In this document: piece by piece, positions 9,139 through 17,421 of the stretch
Layout of the letters: the number at the start of each line of letters is the position of its first letter
How positions within the stretch are numbered: position 1 is the first letter of the stretch
From: Palsa-189 sp963803735
GTDB taxonomy: Bacteria; Acidobacteriota; Terriglobia; Acidiferrales; UBA7541
Reading direction: 5' to 3'
NCBI GenBank assembly: GCA_963803735.1
Contig: CAWDNV010000023.1
Coordinates: 1-64,000, forward strand
DNA length: 64,000 nucleotides
Notes under the pieces: model-generated
Told to the model about the DNA's origin: nothing
What the model saw: the letters and a program-made list of their open reading frames with translations, nothing else
Databases searched by the model: none
Translations under genes and position numbers: made by a program

Positions 9139-9566
9139 TTGAGTTCACTAATGCACGATTGCTACCAACGGAGAGATCTGTGAAGTGACTTAAAAGTGAG
9201 CGAGTTAGGTGAGAAAGAACGGGCGGAAAACAGCTTTCAAATCCCATTCTGGGCCCGGATCTTCAGCCGATCGGAATGTCGAGTCGCAAAGGGTCGCAGG
9301 GTTAAGGAATATGGTCTCGAAGTCTTGCGCATCGTACGGGAAGTTTCTTTGTACAAATACAAACCGATCGACAAAGAGCGGTTATTTTTGTCGCCCTCGA
9401 TCGACGAATCTCGTTCTGACAAATTAATTAAGCGGTTGTTACCCTCAGACGGGTTGGCAAGGAATGATGTGCCGTTTTGGTGACATATGAACTAAAACGC
9501 AGCATTCGAAACTCCCAAGTTTCACAAATGGCCCGGTAAATTGCTCATGCTGATAGAATTGGAAAC
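9139..9566. other. Intergenic region before tRNA-Ser, no convincing gene
   Basis: The 428 bases between the repeat protein start and tRNA-Ser are more AT-rich than the flanks. A 95-residue open frame at 9196-9483 on the plus strand has no ribosome-binding site, no recognisable motif and unusual codon use, so it is not called. The region should contain the promoters of both flanking genes but no consensus pair was clear. Confidence 0.35.
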
Positions 9567-9656
9567 GGAGGAGTGCGTGAGCGGTCGAAACGGGCGGTCT
9601 TGAAAACCGTTGGGCCCGCAAGGGTCCCGGGGGTTCGAATCCCTCCTCCTCCGCCA
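9567..9656 (+). tRNA. tRNA-Ser (anticodon TGA)
   Basis: A complete class II tRNA with encoded CCA. The acceptor 5' strand GGAGGAG (9567-9573) pairs with CTCCTCC (9646-9652), followed by discriminator G and CCA. The anticodon stem GCGGT/ACCGT encloses the loop CTTGAAA with anticodon TGA. A long variable arm (TGGGCCCGCAAGGGTCCCG region) and a TTCGAAT T-loop confirm tRNA-Ser. Its last 19 bases are repeated exactly at 11728-11746. Confidence 0.96.
9638..9656 (+). repeat. attL-like 19-bp repeat (3' end of tRNA-Ser)
   Basis: The bases aatccctcctcctccgcca end the tRNA-Ser gene and recur identically at 11728-11746 in the same orientation, 2090 bases away. The T-loop-to-CCA part of a tRNA is the usual target duplicated by tyrosine-recombinase elements. 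No integrase is present between the copies. Confidence 0.6.
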
Positions 9657-9814
9657 TTGTTGAAAAACCCTTTAATTTTTGCGATTTGCTACTAAAGTCT
9701 CGGTTGGAAGAAGCTGGTGGCAAGCCTAGCAGAACCCAGGGCAAAACCCTGAATACTTTTGGGCGCGACGTAGTAATTCAAGTAATTCTCGCTTGAGGTT
9801 TTTGAGGAGGCGCA

Positions 9815-10288
9815 ATGGAGCACACAATCGATACCCTGGTGAGTCAATTCGAACGGGGAAGCCTGACCAGACGACAGCTAGTCCAGGCCCTGCTCATGAT
9901 CGCGGCTTCGCCTGCACTAGCGCAAGAACGCCCAGCGGGTGCATTCCGTCCAACGGGCATCGACCATGTTCAGATTACAGTCACCGATCTGAAATCAACT
10001 CAGCAGTTTTACGAGAAGCTGTTCGGGGTCACGACCACCTCTCCCAATCCAACGCAATTGAGTCTTCGACTCGGGGCGGCTGGCAATACCATCAGCGTCC
10101 ACAATGAAAGCGGCCCAATTAAACCAATTGACCATTTTGGGATTGGTGTCGAAGACTTTTCCAAGGAAGCAGCCCTTGCGACCGTCAAGCGGGTTGTGCC
10201 GGGTTTCAAAACCGATATAAATGGCAACTCTGTGTTCGTTATGGGGCCGGATGGCGTTCGCGTCCAGATTGTGCCTGCAAGAAAGTAA
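9815..10288 (+). CDS. VOC/glyoxalase-family protein with Tat-like leader
   Basis: A 157-residue protein. The N terminus has SLTRRQLVQALLMIAASPALAQ, a twin-arginine type leader, so export in folded form is likely. The mature part is a single vicinal-oxygen-chelate half: TGIDHVQITVTDLKSTQQFYEKLFGV begins the fold with a metal-type His, FGIGVEDF carries the centre, and VFVMGPDGVRVQIVP ends it with Gln at the usual Glu position. Substrate unknown. A GAGGAGGC ribosome-binding site precedes the ATG. It lies between the two copies of the tRNA-Ser 3' repeat and could be cargo of a small island. Confidence 0.82.
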   Translation: MEHTIDTLVSQFERGSLTRRQLVQALLMIAASPALAQERPAGAFRPTGIDHVQITVTDLKSTQQFYEKLFGVTTTSPNPTQLSLRLGAAGNTISVHNESGPIKPIDHFGIGVEDFSKEAALATVKRVVPGFKTDINGNSVFVMGPDGVRVQIVPARK

Positions 10289-10438
10289 AGGTGATGCTCC
10301 GTCTACGTCGTTGCGTTAGCTGTAGAATCGCGTGACAATTTGCGATGAGAAATCAGCAGGTCCACGCCAACCCCGATGACGGAGGCTGCGAATGTACAGC
10401 CACATCTCCCTGAGGCTCTGCTGTAATCAACCGAAGAT

Positions 10439-11116
10439 TTAAGATAGTACTTTTTTCAAAGCCCCGGTCCCGAAAATCTTCCGCGTCTGCAGAATCACTT
10501 CATAGATTGCGAGTGGTATCACCCAACTGATCCAGGTGATGTTTGCAAGACTGTCAGGGACCGATCCTCCGAGTCCATTTGCTACGCCTGGGAAGTATTC
10601 TCGGAGAATGCGGAACGCCACAAAGGCAAATGTGACTATATAAGACCTAACCATCCATTCCTTATGCAGGCTTACCTTCCCCCGCAGTATTGCTGCATAG
10701 GCCGTGCCAGTCACCACAATCCAGGCTGCCGCCAAAGACATCAGAGCGATACCAAAACTATGTGGCTTTGTATAAACGCCCATCGCGAAGGCCCCGATTG
10801 AGCCTACCAACACTCCTATGAGGTAGAGTCTGCCTGTCCACCTGTGAACACTCATCGCCGAACGGCGCAGGCCGGTCCAGAACTGAAAGGGACCGCAACT
10901 CAACGCGAGGATGCCTCCACTGATGTGAAAGATCAGCCGGGCTCGATGTGGCCAATAGCCTCGGAAATACGCGGGATCAAACCGAAAATAAGGAAAGGCG
11001 TAATGCACGAGAAAACGGAGAGCAACGCCAGCGATGATTAGCAATGCTCCACCAATAATCACATCTTTGGAAAGACTCGACTGGCGACGGTCTGGGATTG
11101 CCAGGATTTCGGCCAT
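10439..11116 (-). CDS. DUF2306 multi-pass membrane protein
   Basis: A 225-residue integral membrane protein matching DUF2306: the GPFQFWTGLR segment and the MSVHRWTGRLYLIGVLVGSIGAF stretch with its conserved His-Arg, then SLHKEWMVRSYIVTFAFVAFRI. About six hydrophobic segments are visible. The function of the family is unknown; related proteins resemble haem- or quinone-linked membrane proteins. The start at 11116 follows a GGAGGG ribosome-binding sequence; the frame to 11206 has none. It lies in the 2.1-kb interval bounded by the tRNA-Ser repeats and is convergent with the VOC gene. Confidence 0.82.
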   Translation of the reverse strand: MAEILAIPDRRQSSLSKDVIIGGALLIIAGVALRFLVHYAFPYFRFDPAYFRGYWPHRARLIFHISGGILALSCGPFQFWTGLRRSAMSVHRWTGRLYLIGVLVGSIGAFAMGVYTKPHSFGIALMSLAAAWIVVTGTAYAAILRGKVSLHKEWMVRSYIVTFAFVAFRILREYFPGVANGLGGSVPDSLANITWISWVIPLAIYEVILQTRKIFGTGALKKVLS

Positions 11117-11280
11117 CGTTCCCTCCACACTCAATTCGGGAGTTAAACATCGAACGTGGGCCCAAGGATTGGCTGGCATTATTCTGCTGTAAAAGGCGCA
11201 AGTCAACCCGAATAATGGTCAGGTAGATTTTGTGTTCCCGGTAGGGGCCGCACCCGCTTCCCCGCCTGCAGAGATGAAAT

Positions 11281-11763
11281 TCAACAATTTGAAACTATCG
11301 TTTTTCGAAGACTAATACACCGGAAACAGGGTTGTCTTTGAGCGTTTGTTCTTTTGACTGTGATGGTCATGGTTCTGCCATCTTTGGACACCACCGAGTG
11401 GAGGTGCACCATTTCTTTGCCGCCCTTCATTTCGCTGAGGTTACGGGTATTGTCATTGATAACCTTTCCAGAAACAGCGTCGAGCGGGCCTGCTAGATAT
11501 TTTCCTGCCCCGCCTTTGTCTGGGACCTCGAATTTATTCGAAATGGGCGAGCCGTCCGCCGCAGTGCCGGACGTGGTAATCTGGTCCTCGTCATCAACCA
11601 TTTTGAGCGTGAACATAGCTTCTTTCGGGGGCGAGGTGAATTTCGATCTTGCGAGGTTTAGTTTCCAGGTTCCGAGCAAAGGATTGCTTTGGGCCAACAG
11701 CAGACAAGCGTCATAAATGGAGGCTCCAATCCCTCCTCCTCCGCCAGATCCCGGATCGGACAC
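11281..11763 (-). CDS. Remnant of a secreted 'GTWKLN' family protein, altered at both ends
   Basis: The core (NPLLGTWKLNLARSKF, then TAADGSPISNKFEVP and VVSKDGRTMTITVK) matches a lipocalin-like secreted family that I know from Acidobacteria, usually beginning with a signal peptide. Here the N terminus instead reads through the copied tRNA-Ser 3' end, encoding an SGGGGGIG stretch, so the original 5' end is lost. The C terminus is also shifted: after NAQRQP the reading frame encodes CFRCISL, whereas skipping one base of the GGG at 11329-11331 gives PVSGVLVFEKR with a stop at 11295, as in intact relatives. It is probably a non-functional remnant. Confidence 0.55.
   Translation of the reverse strand: MSDPGSGGGGGIGASIYDACLLLAQSNPLLGTWKLNLARSKFTSPPKEAMFTLKMVDDEDQITTSGTAADGSPISNKFEVPDKGGAGKYLAGPLDAVSGKVINDNTRNLSEMKGGKEMVHLHSVVSKDGRTMTITVKRTNAQRQPCFRCISLRKTIVSNC
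11728..11746 (+). repeat. attR-like copy of the tRNA-Ser 3' end
   Basis: An exact 19-bp match to bases 9638-9656 in direct orientation. The bases just upstream (ctcc versus ttcg) do not continue the tRNA, so this is a fragment, not a second tRNA gene. It sits inside the 5' end of the damaged gene at 11281-11763 and 78 bases before tRNA-Arg. Confidence 0.6.
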
Positions 11764-11823
11764 GAAGCCGGGCGGCAGATTTTCACCCTACATCGATAAT
11801 GTTATAGTCGGAAACACTGGCGA

Positions 11824-11900
11824 GACCCCGTAGCTCAATTGGATAGAGCGTCAGCCTTCTAAGCTGAATGTTGTCGGTTCGATCCCGACCGGGGTCGCCA
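11824..11900 (+). tRNA. tRNA-Arg (anticodon TCT)
   Basis: A complete 77-base tRNA with encoded CCA. Acceptor strands GACCCCG (11824-11830) and CGGGGTC (11890-11896) pair; the D-arm is AGCTCAATTGGATAGAGC; the anticodon loop is CTTCTAA with anticodon TCT; the T-arm is GTCGG-TTCGATC-CCGAC. A possible promoter, TTTTCA (11780-11785) and TTATAG (11802-11807), lies just upstream. Confidence 0.97.
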
Positions 11901-11926
11901 TTTCTTCTTTATTTCGTCAGGCTGTC

Positions 11927-12856
11927 TTAGTTGGGACTTGCGACGCGTTTGGACCAGAGCGCAATGGCATCAACGTCCCCGGTGGCTGTGGAAACCGCGC
12001 GTCCGTCGTTCGCGATCTGCTCGACAATATCCGCGGGCGCACGGAACGCCAGGCCCTGATTGTAGGCCCGTTCCAGCATTTCAAGCGCTTCGTCGTAGCG
12101 CTGTTCACGGTAGTAGACCACCGCGACCAGATTGAGCGCCATATCTTCCGAGACTCGAAGCTTATTCGCGCGTTTATCGGAATCCGGGGTTGCAGTGTCA
12201 GCATGAGCGATCTGGTCGTCGAAGATCGATACGGCCTTCTGAAGCGATTCCTCAGCCGATTTCCAGTGCTGCTGGCCCATGCGAGCCATGGCAATTGATT
12301 CGAAGTTGATCGCGTAATCCGTATCTTCTCTTGCATCCGAAACTCTTGCATCCGAAACTCTAGCATCCGAAACTCTAGCATCCGAAACTCTAGCATCCGA
12401 AACGGGAAGGTATTCGAATAGCCTCTGGAACGTCTCTTCGGCTTCAGTGAACCGTGTCAAAGCCAGATAGCAATTGCCTAGCCCTCTGTAGCTGAGGAAA
12501 AGGAATTTTCTCCTGATCGCGTCCGATTGCGTCTGCTCCGCCATGGGAATGACGAGCGATCGGTACTTTTCAGCCGCCGTCTCATAATCCCCTTGCAGGT
12601 GAATTCTGACGACTTGCTGATAAAGGTCGTTAATCTTGCCCTCTTCGAGTTCATAGGAACTGAGCCGCGCGTCGGGAATCGCTTGTGAAGCGGAGGTATG
12701 CTCGTCGGAAACTGGAAGAGCGTTGTTCCTGAGGTTCTGCGCAAGCGAAACTCCACTGCTTACGCCAAACACTAACAGGAACGCTGCCGCGGAAGATCTC
12801 AGGCTGGTGGACAAATCCGCGTCCTTTCTCGTCAGGAAACTCGACGTCCGAGTCAA
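11927..12856 (-). CDS. Secreted tetratricopeptide-like protein with a VSDAR repeat
   Basis: A 309-residue protein. A signal-like segment (SSAAAFLLVFGVSSGVSLAQ) near residues 22-41 suggests export. The body has TPR-like helix pairs: INDLYQQVVRIHLQGDYETAAEKYRSL, YRGLGNCYLALTRFTEAEETFQRLFEYLP, ESIAMARMGQQHWKSAEESLQKA and LVAVVYYREQRYDEALEMLERAYNQG. Between the second and third units there are five exact copies of VSDAR, encoded by a 15-bp tandem repeat, which could lengthen the linker between TPR units. TPR domains bind partner proteins; the partner is unknown. The gene ends just after tRNA-Arg on the opposite strand. Confidence 0.75.
   Translation of the reverse strand: MTRTSSFLTRKDADLSTSLRSSAAAFLLVFGVSSGVSLAQNLRNNALPVSDEHTSASQAIPDARLSSYELEEGKINDLYQQVVRIHLQGDYETAAEKYRSLVIPMAEQTQSDAIRRKFLFLSYRGLGNCYLALTRFTEAEETFQRLFEYLPVSDARVSDARVSDARVSDARVSDAREDTDYAINFESIAMARMGQQHWKSAEESLQKAVSIFDDQIAHADTATPDSDKRANKLRVSEDMALNLVAVVYYREQRYDEALEMLERAYNQGLAFRAPADIVEQIANDGRAVSTATGDVDAIALWSKRVASPN
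12331..12407 (-). repeat. 15-bp x 5 in-frame minisatellite
   Basis: Five units of gcatccgaaactcta (second unit differs by one base) start at 12333, 12348, 12363, 12378 and 12393. On the coding strand they encode VSDAR five times. Copy-number change would keep the frame. Confidence 0.9.
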
Positions 12857-13061
12857 TTCACCTTAGCATTCGGGAGTCGAGAGCCTAAGAAGTACGAAGA
12901 ACCGGCATGCTGTGATGAATAGCTGTCCGTTCGTACAGGATTTGGGGCCGAGGCTCGAAGACCCGAGTTCTGAGCCGAGCTTCTAAGACGGGGGATAAAC
13001 GAAGTTTGCCATCCGGGTGTATGCTTGTCGCACTTTTTGAGTAAGTCGGGAGCGAATATCT

Positions 13062-14036
13062 ATGAGCAACTTCAGAGTTGTGCCTCTTGCTGCGCTGTTC
13101 GCTTTACTGGCCGGCCCGGTTGCCGCGCAAGCCCCAACGCCGACGGCCATTCCCAACGGCCTGCCCACATGGGCCTACAACATTCCAGATAAGGTCCAAC
13201 CGGCGGCCACGCCGCTGACGGGGACGATTCACGTGGCGGGCGGCGCTAAGGACTACGACGCGGCGCAGGTTCGCAGCACGACAAATCCGCCCGACTGGTT
13301 TCCCGACGAACATCCAGCGGCACCGCAGATCGTCAAAGGACCGAACGCGCCTCCGGGAGCCGTGTGCGGCACGTGCCACCTGATGTCCGGTCAGGGTCAT
13401 CCCGAATCTGCCGATATCGCCGGAATGCCCGCTGACTACATCGTGAGGCAGATGCAATATTTCAAGAGCGGAGCGCGGAAAGACAATGAGCGCATGACGC
13501 CGATTGCGAAGAATGTTTCCGATGAGGATGTGCGGCAAGCAGCGGAGTATTTCGCGGCGATCAAGCCGATGCCCTGGGTGAAGGTGATTGAAACCGCTAC
13601 GCCACCAAAAACCTACGTGAGCAGTGACGCGCGGCATCGCGTGCTGGATCCCACCGGTGGCACGGAGCCAATCGGCCATCGCATCATCGAAACGCCGGCG
13701 GACCCAATGCAGACGTCGATTCGCAATCCGCACTCCGCCTTTATTGCTTACGTTCCTCCGGGCAGCATCGCCAAGGGAGAAGCCCTGGTCAAGACCGGCG
13801 GCTCCGGCAAAACGATTCAATGCGCCATCTGCCACAGCGACGACCTGCACGGCTTGGGAGAAGTGCCTCGGCTTGCAGGCTTGCAGCCTGTTTATATCGC
13901 CCGCCAACTGATCTGCATGCAGAACGGGGCGAGCGCGGGAACCGCGGCGGCTCTGATGAAGAAAGTGGTCGCGAATCTGCGCGAGGACGACATCATTTCG
14001 ATCTCGGCATATCTGGGATCGTTACCGCCTCGCTGA
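13062..14036 (+). CDS. Secreted dihaem cytochrome c
   Basis: A 324-residue protein with signal peptide (MSNFRVVPLAALFALLAGPVAAQ) and two CxxCH haem-binding motifs: CGTCH at residues 102-106 and CAICH near 254-258. Each is followed by cytochrome c4/c553-like features: AGMPADYIVRQMQYFKSGARKDNERMTPIAKNVSDEDVRQAAEYF after the first, and RLAGLQPVYIARQL with a Met-containing segment after the second. The two halves are thus a duplicated class I cytochrome in the periplasm. A GGGAG sequence precedes the ATG. It starts a co-directional run of secreted proteins ending at 18618 and may carry electrons for them. Confidence 0.88.
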   Translation: MSNFRVVPLAALFALLAGPVAAQAPTPTAIPNGLPTWAYNIPDKVQPAATPLTGTIHVAGGAKDYDAAQVRSTTNPPDWFPDEHPAAPQIVKGPNAPPGAVCGTCHLMSGQGHPESADIAGMPADYIVRQMQYFKSGARKDNERMTPIAKNVSDEDVRQAAEYFAAIKPMPWVKVIETATPPKTYVSSDARHRVLDPTGGTEPIGHRIIETPADPMQTSIRNPHSAFIAYVPPGSIAKGEALVKTGGSGKTIQCAICHSDDLHGLGEVPRLAGLQPVYIARQLICMQNGASAGTAAALMKKVVANLREDDIISISAYLGSLPPR

Positions 14037-14077
14037 CGTAGCAAGCCGAAAGGGCAGTACTGAAGGAGGGAGACGCC

Positions 14078-15091
14078 ATGTCACATGCAAGCCGAATTCG
14101 CTATGCGCTGGGCCTTGCGATGGTGGGGGCCATTGTCATGTTCGCTCAGGGAATATTTGCCGCCGGCGATGCCGATCCTAACTCCGCGCCGAATCCCTAC
14201 CGCGTTGATGAAGGCTGGGCGAAGCTGCCACAGGGACGTAAGTGGGGTGCGGCAATCGGTGTGGATATCGATCGCGACGGCAAAAGCGTGTGGGTATTCG
14301 ATCGCTGCGGCACGGCAGACGATTGCTCCGGGTCCGATCTCGCGCCGATTCAGAAATTCGACCCGTCTGGCAAACCCGTAACCAGCTTTGGCGCCGGAAT
14401 GTTTAATTATCCGCACGGTATTTTCGTGGATCGGGACGACAACATCTGGGTTTGCGATGGAAGAGCCAAGAACGGCAAGGGCGAAACAGTGATGAAGTTC
14501 AGTTCTGAGGGAAAACTCCTGATGACGTTAGGCAAGCCCGGAGTCGCGGGAGATGGCCCGGACATGTTCAACGGACCCTCCGACGTTTTGGTGGCGCCGA
14601 ATGGAGATATCTTCGTTGCCGATGGACATGGCGGCGATACGAACGAGCGGATTGTGAAGTTGACGAAAGATGGCAAATTCATCAAGGCGTGGGGCAAGAA
14701 AGGTTCCGGCCCGGGCGAGTTCGATACGCCACACGGACTGGCGATGGATGCCGCAGGGCGGCTCTTCGTTGCCGATCGCGGGAACAGCCGCATCCAGATC
14801 TTCGACCAGAATGGCAAATTCCTGGAGGAGTGGAGGCAATTCGGGCGGCCGAGCGGCATTTTCATCGACAAGAAAAATATCATCTATGTCTCCGACTCGA
14901 CTTCAACCGACAAGATCAATCCCGGTTTCAAACAAGGCATTCGAATCGGGAAAGTGAAAGAAGGCAAGGTTGCGGAGTTCATCCCCTGGCCGGAGGGGAA
15001 TACGCTGGAAGCGGTCGCGGCGGACGACCAGGGCAACGTCTACGGCGGCTTCACCAATACCCTGAATTTTCGAAGATTTGTGAAGAAGTAA
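14078..15091 (+). CDS. Secreted NHL-repeat beta-propeller protein
   Basis: A 337-residue protein with an N-terminal signal segment (LGLAMVGAIVMFAQGIFAAG). It contains NHL-type blades: FNYPHGIFVDRDDNIWVCDG, MFNGPSDVLVAPNGDIFVADGHG, FDTPHGLAMDAAGRLFVADRGNSRIQIFDQNGKFL and RPSGIFIDKKNIIYVSDS. The pattern resembles the peptidyl-alpha-hydroxyglycine lyase-like propellers, but catalytic function is not shown. AAGGAGGGAG precedes the ATG. It lies 41 bases after the dihaem cytochrome gene, so co-transcription is likely. A second NHL protein (49786-51057) sits in an equivalent context. Confidence 0.86.
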   Translation: MSHASRIRYALGLAMVGAIVMFAQGIFAAGDADPNSAPNPYRVDEGWAKLPQGRKWGAAIGVDIDRDGKSVWVFDRCGTADDCSGSDLAPIQKFDPSGKPVTSFGAGMFNYPHGIFVDRDDNIWVCDGRAKNGKGETVMKFSSEGKLLMTLGKPGVAGDGPDMFNGPSDVLVAPNGDIFVADGHGGDTNERIVKLTKDGKFIKAWGKKGSGPGEFDTPHGLAMDAAGRLFVADRGNSRIQIFDQNGKFLEEWRQFGRPSGIFIDKKNIIYVSDSTSTDKINPGFKQGIRIGKVKEGKVAEFIPWPEGNTLEAVAADDQGNVYGGFTNTLNFRRFVKK

Positions 15092-15228
15092 TGAAGTTGC
15101 GATTGCACCCGTTTGTTATGGCAGCGCGCCTCTTCCGCATATGCGCCTAACTGGTGTAGCATCTCCGCGAACTGTCCTGGGTCTGTGTCGAGTTCCGTTT
15201 CGCACAAATAGACAATGGAGAAGAACCA

Positions 15229-15615
15229 ATGAAGACGAATCACAAATTGGCATTGGCAGTGCTGGCTGGAGTCGTGATTGGCCTCGCAGGCGCGATGATC
15301 ATTCATGCGCAGGAAGCCAAGAGTGCGCCTGGCTACGTCGTCGCGGAAGTTGACGTCCACGACGCCGCGACCTTCGCGAAATATGGCGCCAAAGTTCCGG
15401 ATACTTTGAAGCCCTACGGCGGGCATTACCTCGTACGTGGCGGCAAGGTCGAAGCCGTAGAGGGACAAGCGCCCAAGGATCGTTTTGTGGTGATCGCTTT
15501 TGATAGTGCGGAGAAAGCGAAGGCTTGGGAAGATTCGCCGGAGTATGGAGCCATCAAGCCGATCCGGCATAGCTCGGCGACGAGCCGCGTGTTCATCGTC
15601 GAAGGCGTCAAGTAG
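15229..15615 (+). CDS. Exported DUF1330 protein
   Basis: A 128-residue protein. Residues 1-26 are a signal peptide (LAVLAGVVIGLAGAMIIHAQ). The mature part is a ferredoxin-like alpha/beta DUF1330 domain: YVVAEVDVHDAATFAKYGAKVPDTLKPYGGHYLVRGG, then RFVVIAFDSAEKAKAWEDSPEY and a conserved region ending RVFIVEG. DUF1330 domains are dimeric alpha/beta barrels of unknown activity, usually cytosolic; the leader here is less usual. GGAGAAG precedes the ATG. It is part of the co-directional secreted cluster. Confidence 0.9.
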   Translation: MKTNHKLALAVLAGVVIGLAGAMIIHAQEAKSAPGYVVAEVDVHDAATFAKYGAKVPDTLKPYGGHYLVRGGKVEAVEGQAPKDRFVVIAFDSAEKAKAWEDSPEYGAIKPIRHSSATSRVFIVEGVK

Positions 15616-15731
15616 GGAAGAGTACGGCTCGCGGCGGTTCGTGAATCTCCGCCCCAGTGCACAAACTCGGCTTGGGGCAGTAGTTCATTACTTGAAGCTC
15701 GCTCTCGCAGGAAATTTTTGGTGGAGGGAAG

Positions 15732-16559
15732 ATGAGGAAAATCATGTGGATTTTCGGGGCCCTGGCGCTTCTCGCAATATTGCCAACGACCAGAGCATGG
15801 GCTCAGCTCGCTGATCCGGGTAGCGTTGGCGTGGCAATGGGCCACGTGCACCTGGCTGTGCAGGACGTGGATGCCACGAAAAAGTTCTGGCTAAAACTTG
15901 GCGGTACACCCATCAAGCTGGGCGCAAACGAAGGAGTGAAGTTTCCGGGCGTCCTGGTCCTGATCCGGAAAGCGATGGACCCGCCCGCCGGTACGGTGGG
16001 ATCGGTTGTGAACCACATCGGTTTCCTGGTACCCAATGTGGCCGAGACGCGAGCGAAATGGCAGGCCGCTGGGCTGATCATGGAGCCGCCAAACCCGGCG
16101 AACGCCAAGCAGATTTACGTGCATACGCCGGATGACCTCGTGAGGATCGAGATTCTCGAAGACGCAATGCAGACGGTGCCGATCAAGTTTCATCATGTCC
16201 ATTTCTTTGTGGCGGACGCCGGCGGTACAAACTCGGTTTTGGCCATGCAGGCCTGGTATGCCAAGACGTTCGGCGCCAAGCCAGGCAAGCGAGGGCAGTT
16301 CGAGGCCGCGGATCTGCCGGGTGTGAACCTGACGTTCGCGAAATCCGACACTCCAACAGTAGGAACTAAAGGCCGGGCTCTCGACCATATTGGGTTCGAG
16401 ATCAAGGACCTGCAGGCGTTTTGCAAGAAGGCTGAAGCCTCCGGGATCAAGTTCGATATGCCCTACACTCCGCGGCCGGATCTGGGAATTGCGCTCGCCT
16501 TTATCACGGATCCTTGGGGCACGTATATCGAGCTGAACGAAGGCTTGAACAAGCTGTAA
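15732..16559 (+). CDS. Exported double-domain VOC (glyoxalase/dioxygenase-like) protein
   Basis: A 275-residue protein with a signal peptide (IFGALALLAILPTTRAWA) and two VOC modules. The first begins GHVHLAVQDVDATKKFWLKLGG and contains VVNHIGFLVPNV; the second begins KFHHVHFFVADAGG and contains ALDHIGFEIKDLQAFCKKAE and WGTYIELNEG, where His, His and Glu match a VOC metal site. Such proteins include extradiol dioxygenases and glyoxalases; the substrate is unknown. A GGAGGGAAG ribosome-binding site lies before the ATG. An ADGHPDLSG-family gene follows after 24 bases. Confidence 0.87.
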   Translation: MRKIMWIFGALALLAILPTTRAWAQLADPGSVGVAMGHVHLAVQDVDATKKFWLKLGGTPIKLGANEGVKFPGVLVLIRKAMDPPAGTVGSVVNHIGFLVPNVAETRAKWQAAGLIMEPPNPANAKQIYVHTPDDLVRIEILEDAMQTVPIKFHHVHFFVADAGGTNSVLAMQAWYAKTFGAKPGKRGQFEAADLPGVNLTFAKSDTPTVGTKGRALDHIGFEIKDLQAFCKKAEASGIKFDMPYTPRPDLGIALAFITDPWGTYIELNEGLNKL

Positions 16560-16583
16560 TCGCTTTAAGCGCAGGAGCACGAA

Positions 16584-17414
16584 ATGCGAGGGATGGCTGG
16601 TCGGGCCGCCATTGGGCTTGTGGTTGTGTTCGTTTGGGCTTCGTTTGCTTCAGCCCAGACGCAGGATGACGAAACGATTCACGTGCCTAAGACAAAAACC
16701 CTTTTTGAAAAACTAATTGCCGAGAACAAACCATCGGCACCGGCTCCGAAACGTGATCTCAATGGCGCCTGGACCGGCCCCGTCGGTTTCATTGGGCATT
16801 TTCCACCCTATACTCCGCTCGGCGCGGAGCGTGCAAAACTGAATAAATCCGAGCCGGTATACCACCTTGCGAATACGAACGATCCGCTGATGACGTGCGA
16901 TCCCCTGGGCTTTCCGCGCAATATCATCAACGAGACAAGGGGTATGCGCTTCGCTCAGTTGCCGGACCGGATGATCATTCTTTCCCAGTATCAAAGAGTC
17001 TGGCGAGAAATCTGGATGGATGGGCGAGAGCTTCCCAAGAGCATCGACACCAAAGACGGGGCGCCATCGAGGTGGTACGGCTATTCGGTGGGGCATTGGG
17101 ACGGGGACTACGCGTTCGTGATCGATAGCGTCGGCATGGATGATCGGACATGGCTCGATACGTCCGGCCATCCTCACAGCGTGGACATGCGTGTCCAGGA
17201 ACGCTATACGCGAGTGGACCACGATACTCTGCACATGAGCGTGAAGATCGACGATCCCAAGATTTATATTTCGCCGTTCGAAGAGCTTACGGATGTAACT
17301 TTCAAGTGGATTCCGAACCAGGAGCTGGAGGAGCAACTTTGTATTCCATCCGAAGGCATCGCCTATATGAACATCATTGGACACCCTACTGGTAATGCTA
17401 AACCCGCCAAGTAA
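16584..17414 (+). CDS. Secreted ADGHPDLSG-family protein (variant DLNGAW)
   Basis: A 276-residue exported protein with signal peptide (GLVVVFVWASFASAQ) and the family features seen in four other genes here: PKRDLNGAWTGP at the start, MTCDPLGFPRNIIN in the middle, then GYSVGHWDGDYAFVIDSVGMDDRTWLD, PHSVDMRVQERYTR, KIDDPKIYISPF and LEEQLCIPSEG near the end. Two Cys (CDP and LCIPSE) are shared with most paralogues. No catalytic function is known. GCAGGAG precedes the ATG. It overlaps the possible first start of the next cytochrome gene and is probably co-transcribed with it. Confidence 0.8.
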   Translation: MRGMAGRAAIGLVVVFVWASFASAQTQDDETIHVPKTKTLFEKLIAENKPSAPAPKRDLNGAWTGPVGFIGHFPPYTPLGAERAKLNKSEPVYHLANTNDPLMTCDPLGFPRNIINETRGMRFAQLPDRMIILSQYQRVWREIWMDGRELPKSIDTKDGAPSRWYGYSVGHWDGDYAFVIDSVGMDDRTWLDTSGHPHSVDMRVQERYTRVDHDTLHMSVKIDDPKIYISPFEELTDVTFKWIPNQELEEQLCIPSEGIAYMNIIGHPTGNAKPAK

Positions 17415-17421
17415 ATTCAAA

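Noticed and set aside
9196..9483. 95-residue frame before tRNA-Ser
   Set aside because: No ribosome-binding site, no recognisable motif and poor codon use; probably random in an AT-richer gap.
11700..11746. Second tRNA-Ser gene
   Set aside because: Only the last 19 bases match; the acceptor 5' strand, D-arm and anticodon arm are missing.
12331..12407. Five short tandem copies resembling a repeat array of a CRISPR or integron
   Set aside because: Units are contiguous 15-mers without spacers and encode VSDAR in frame.
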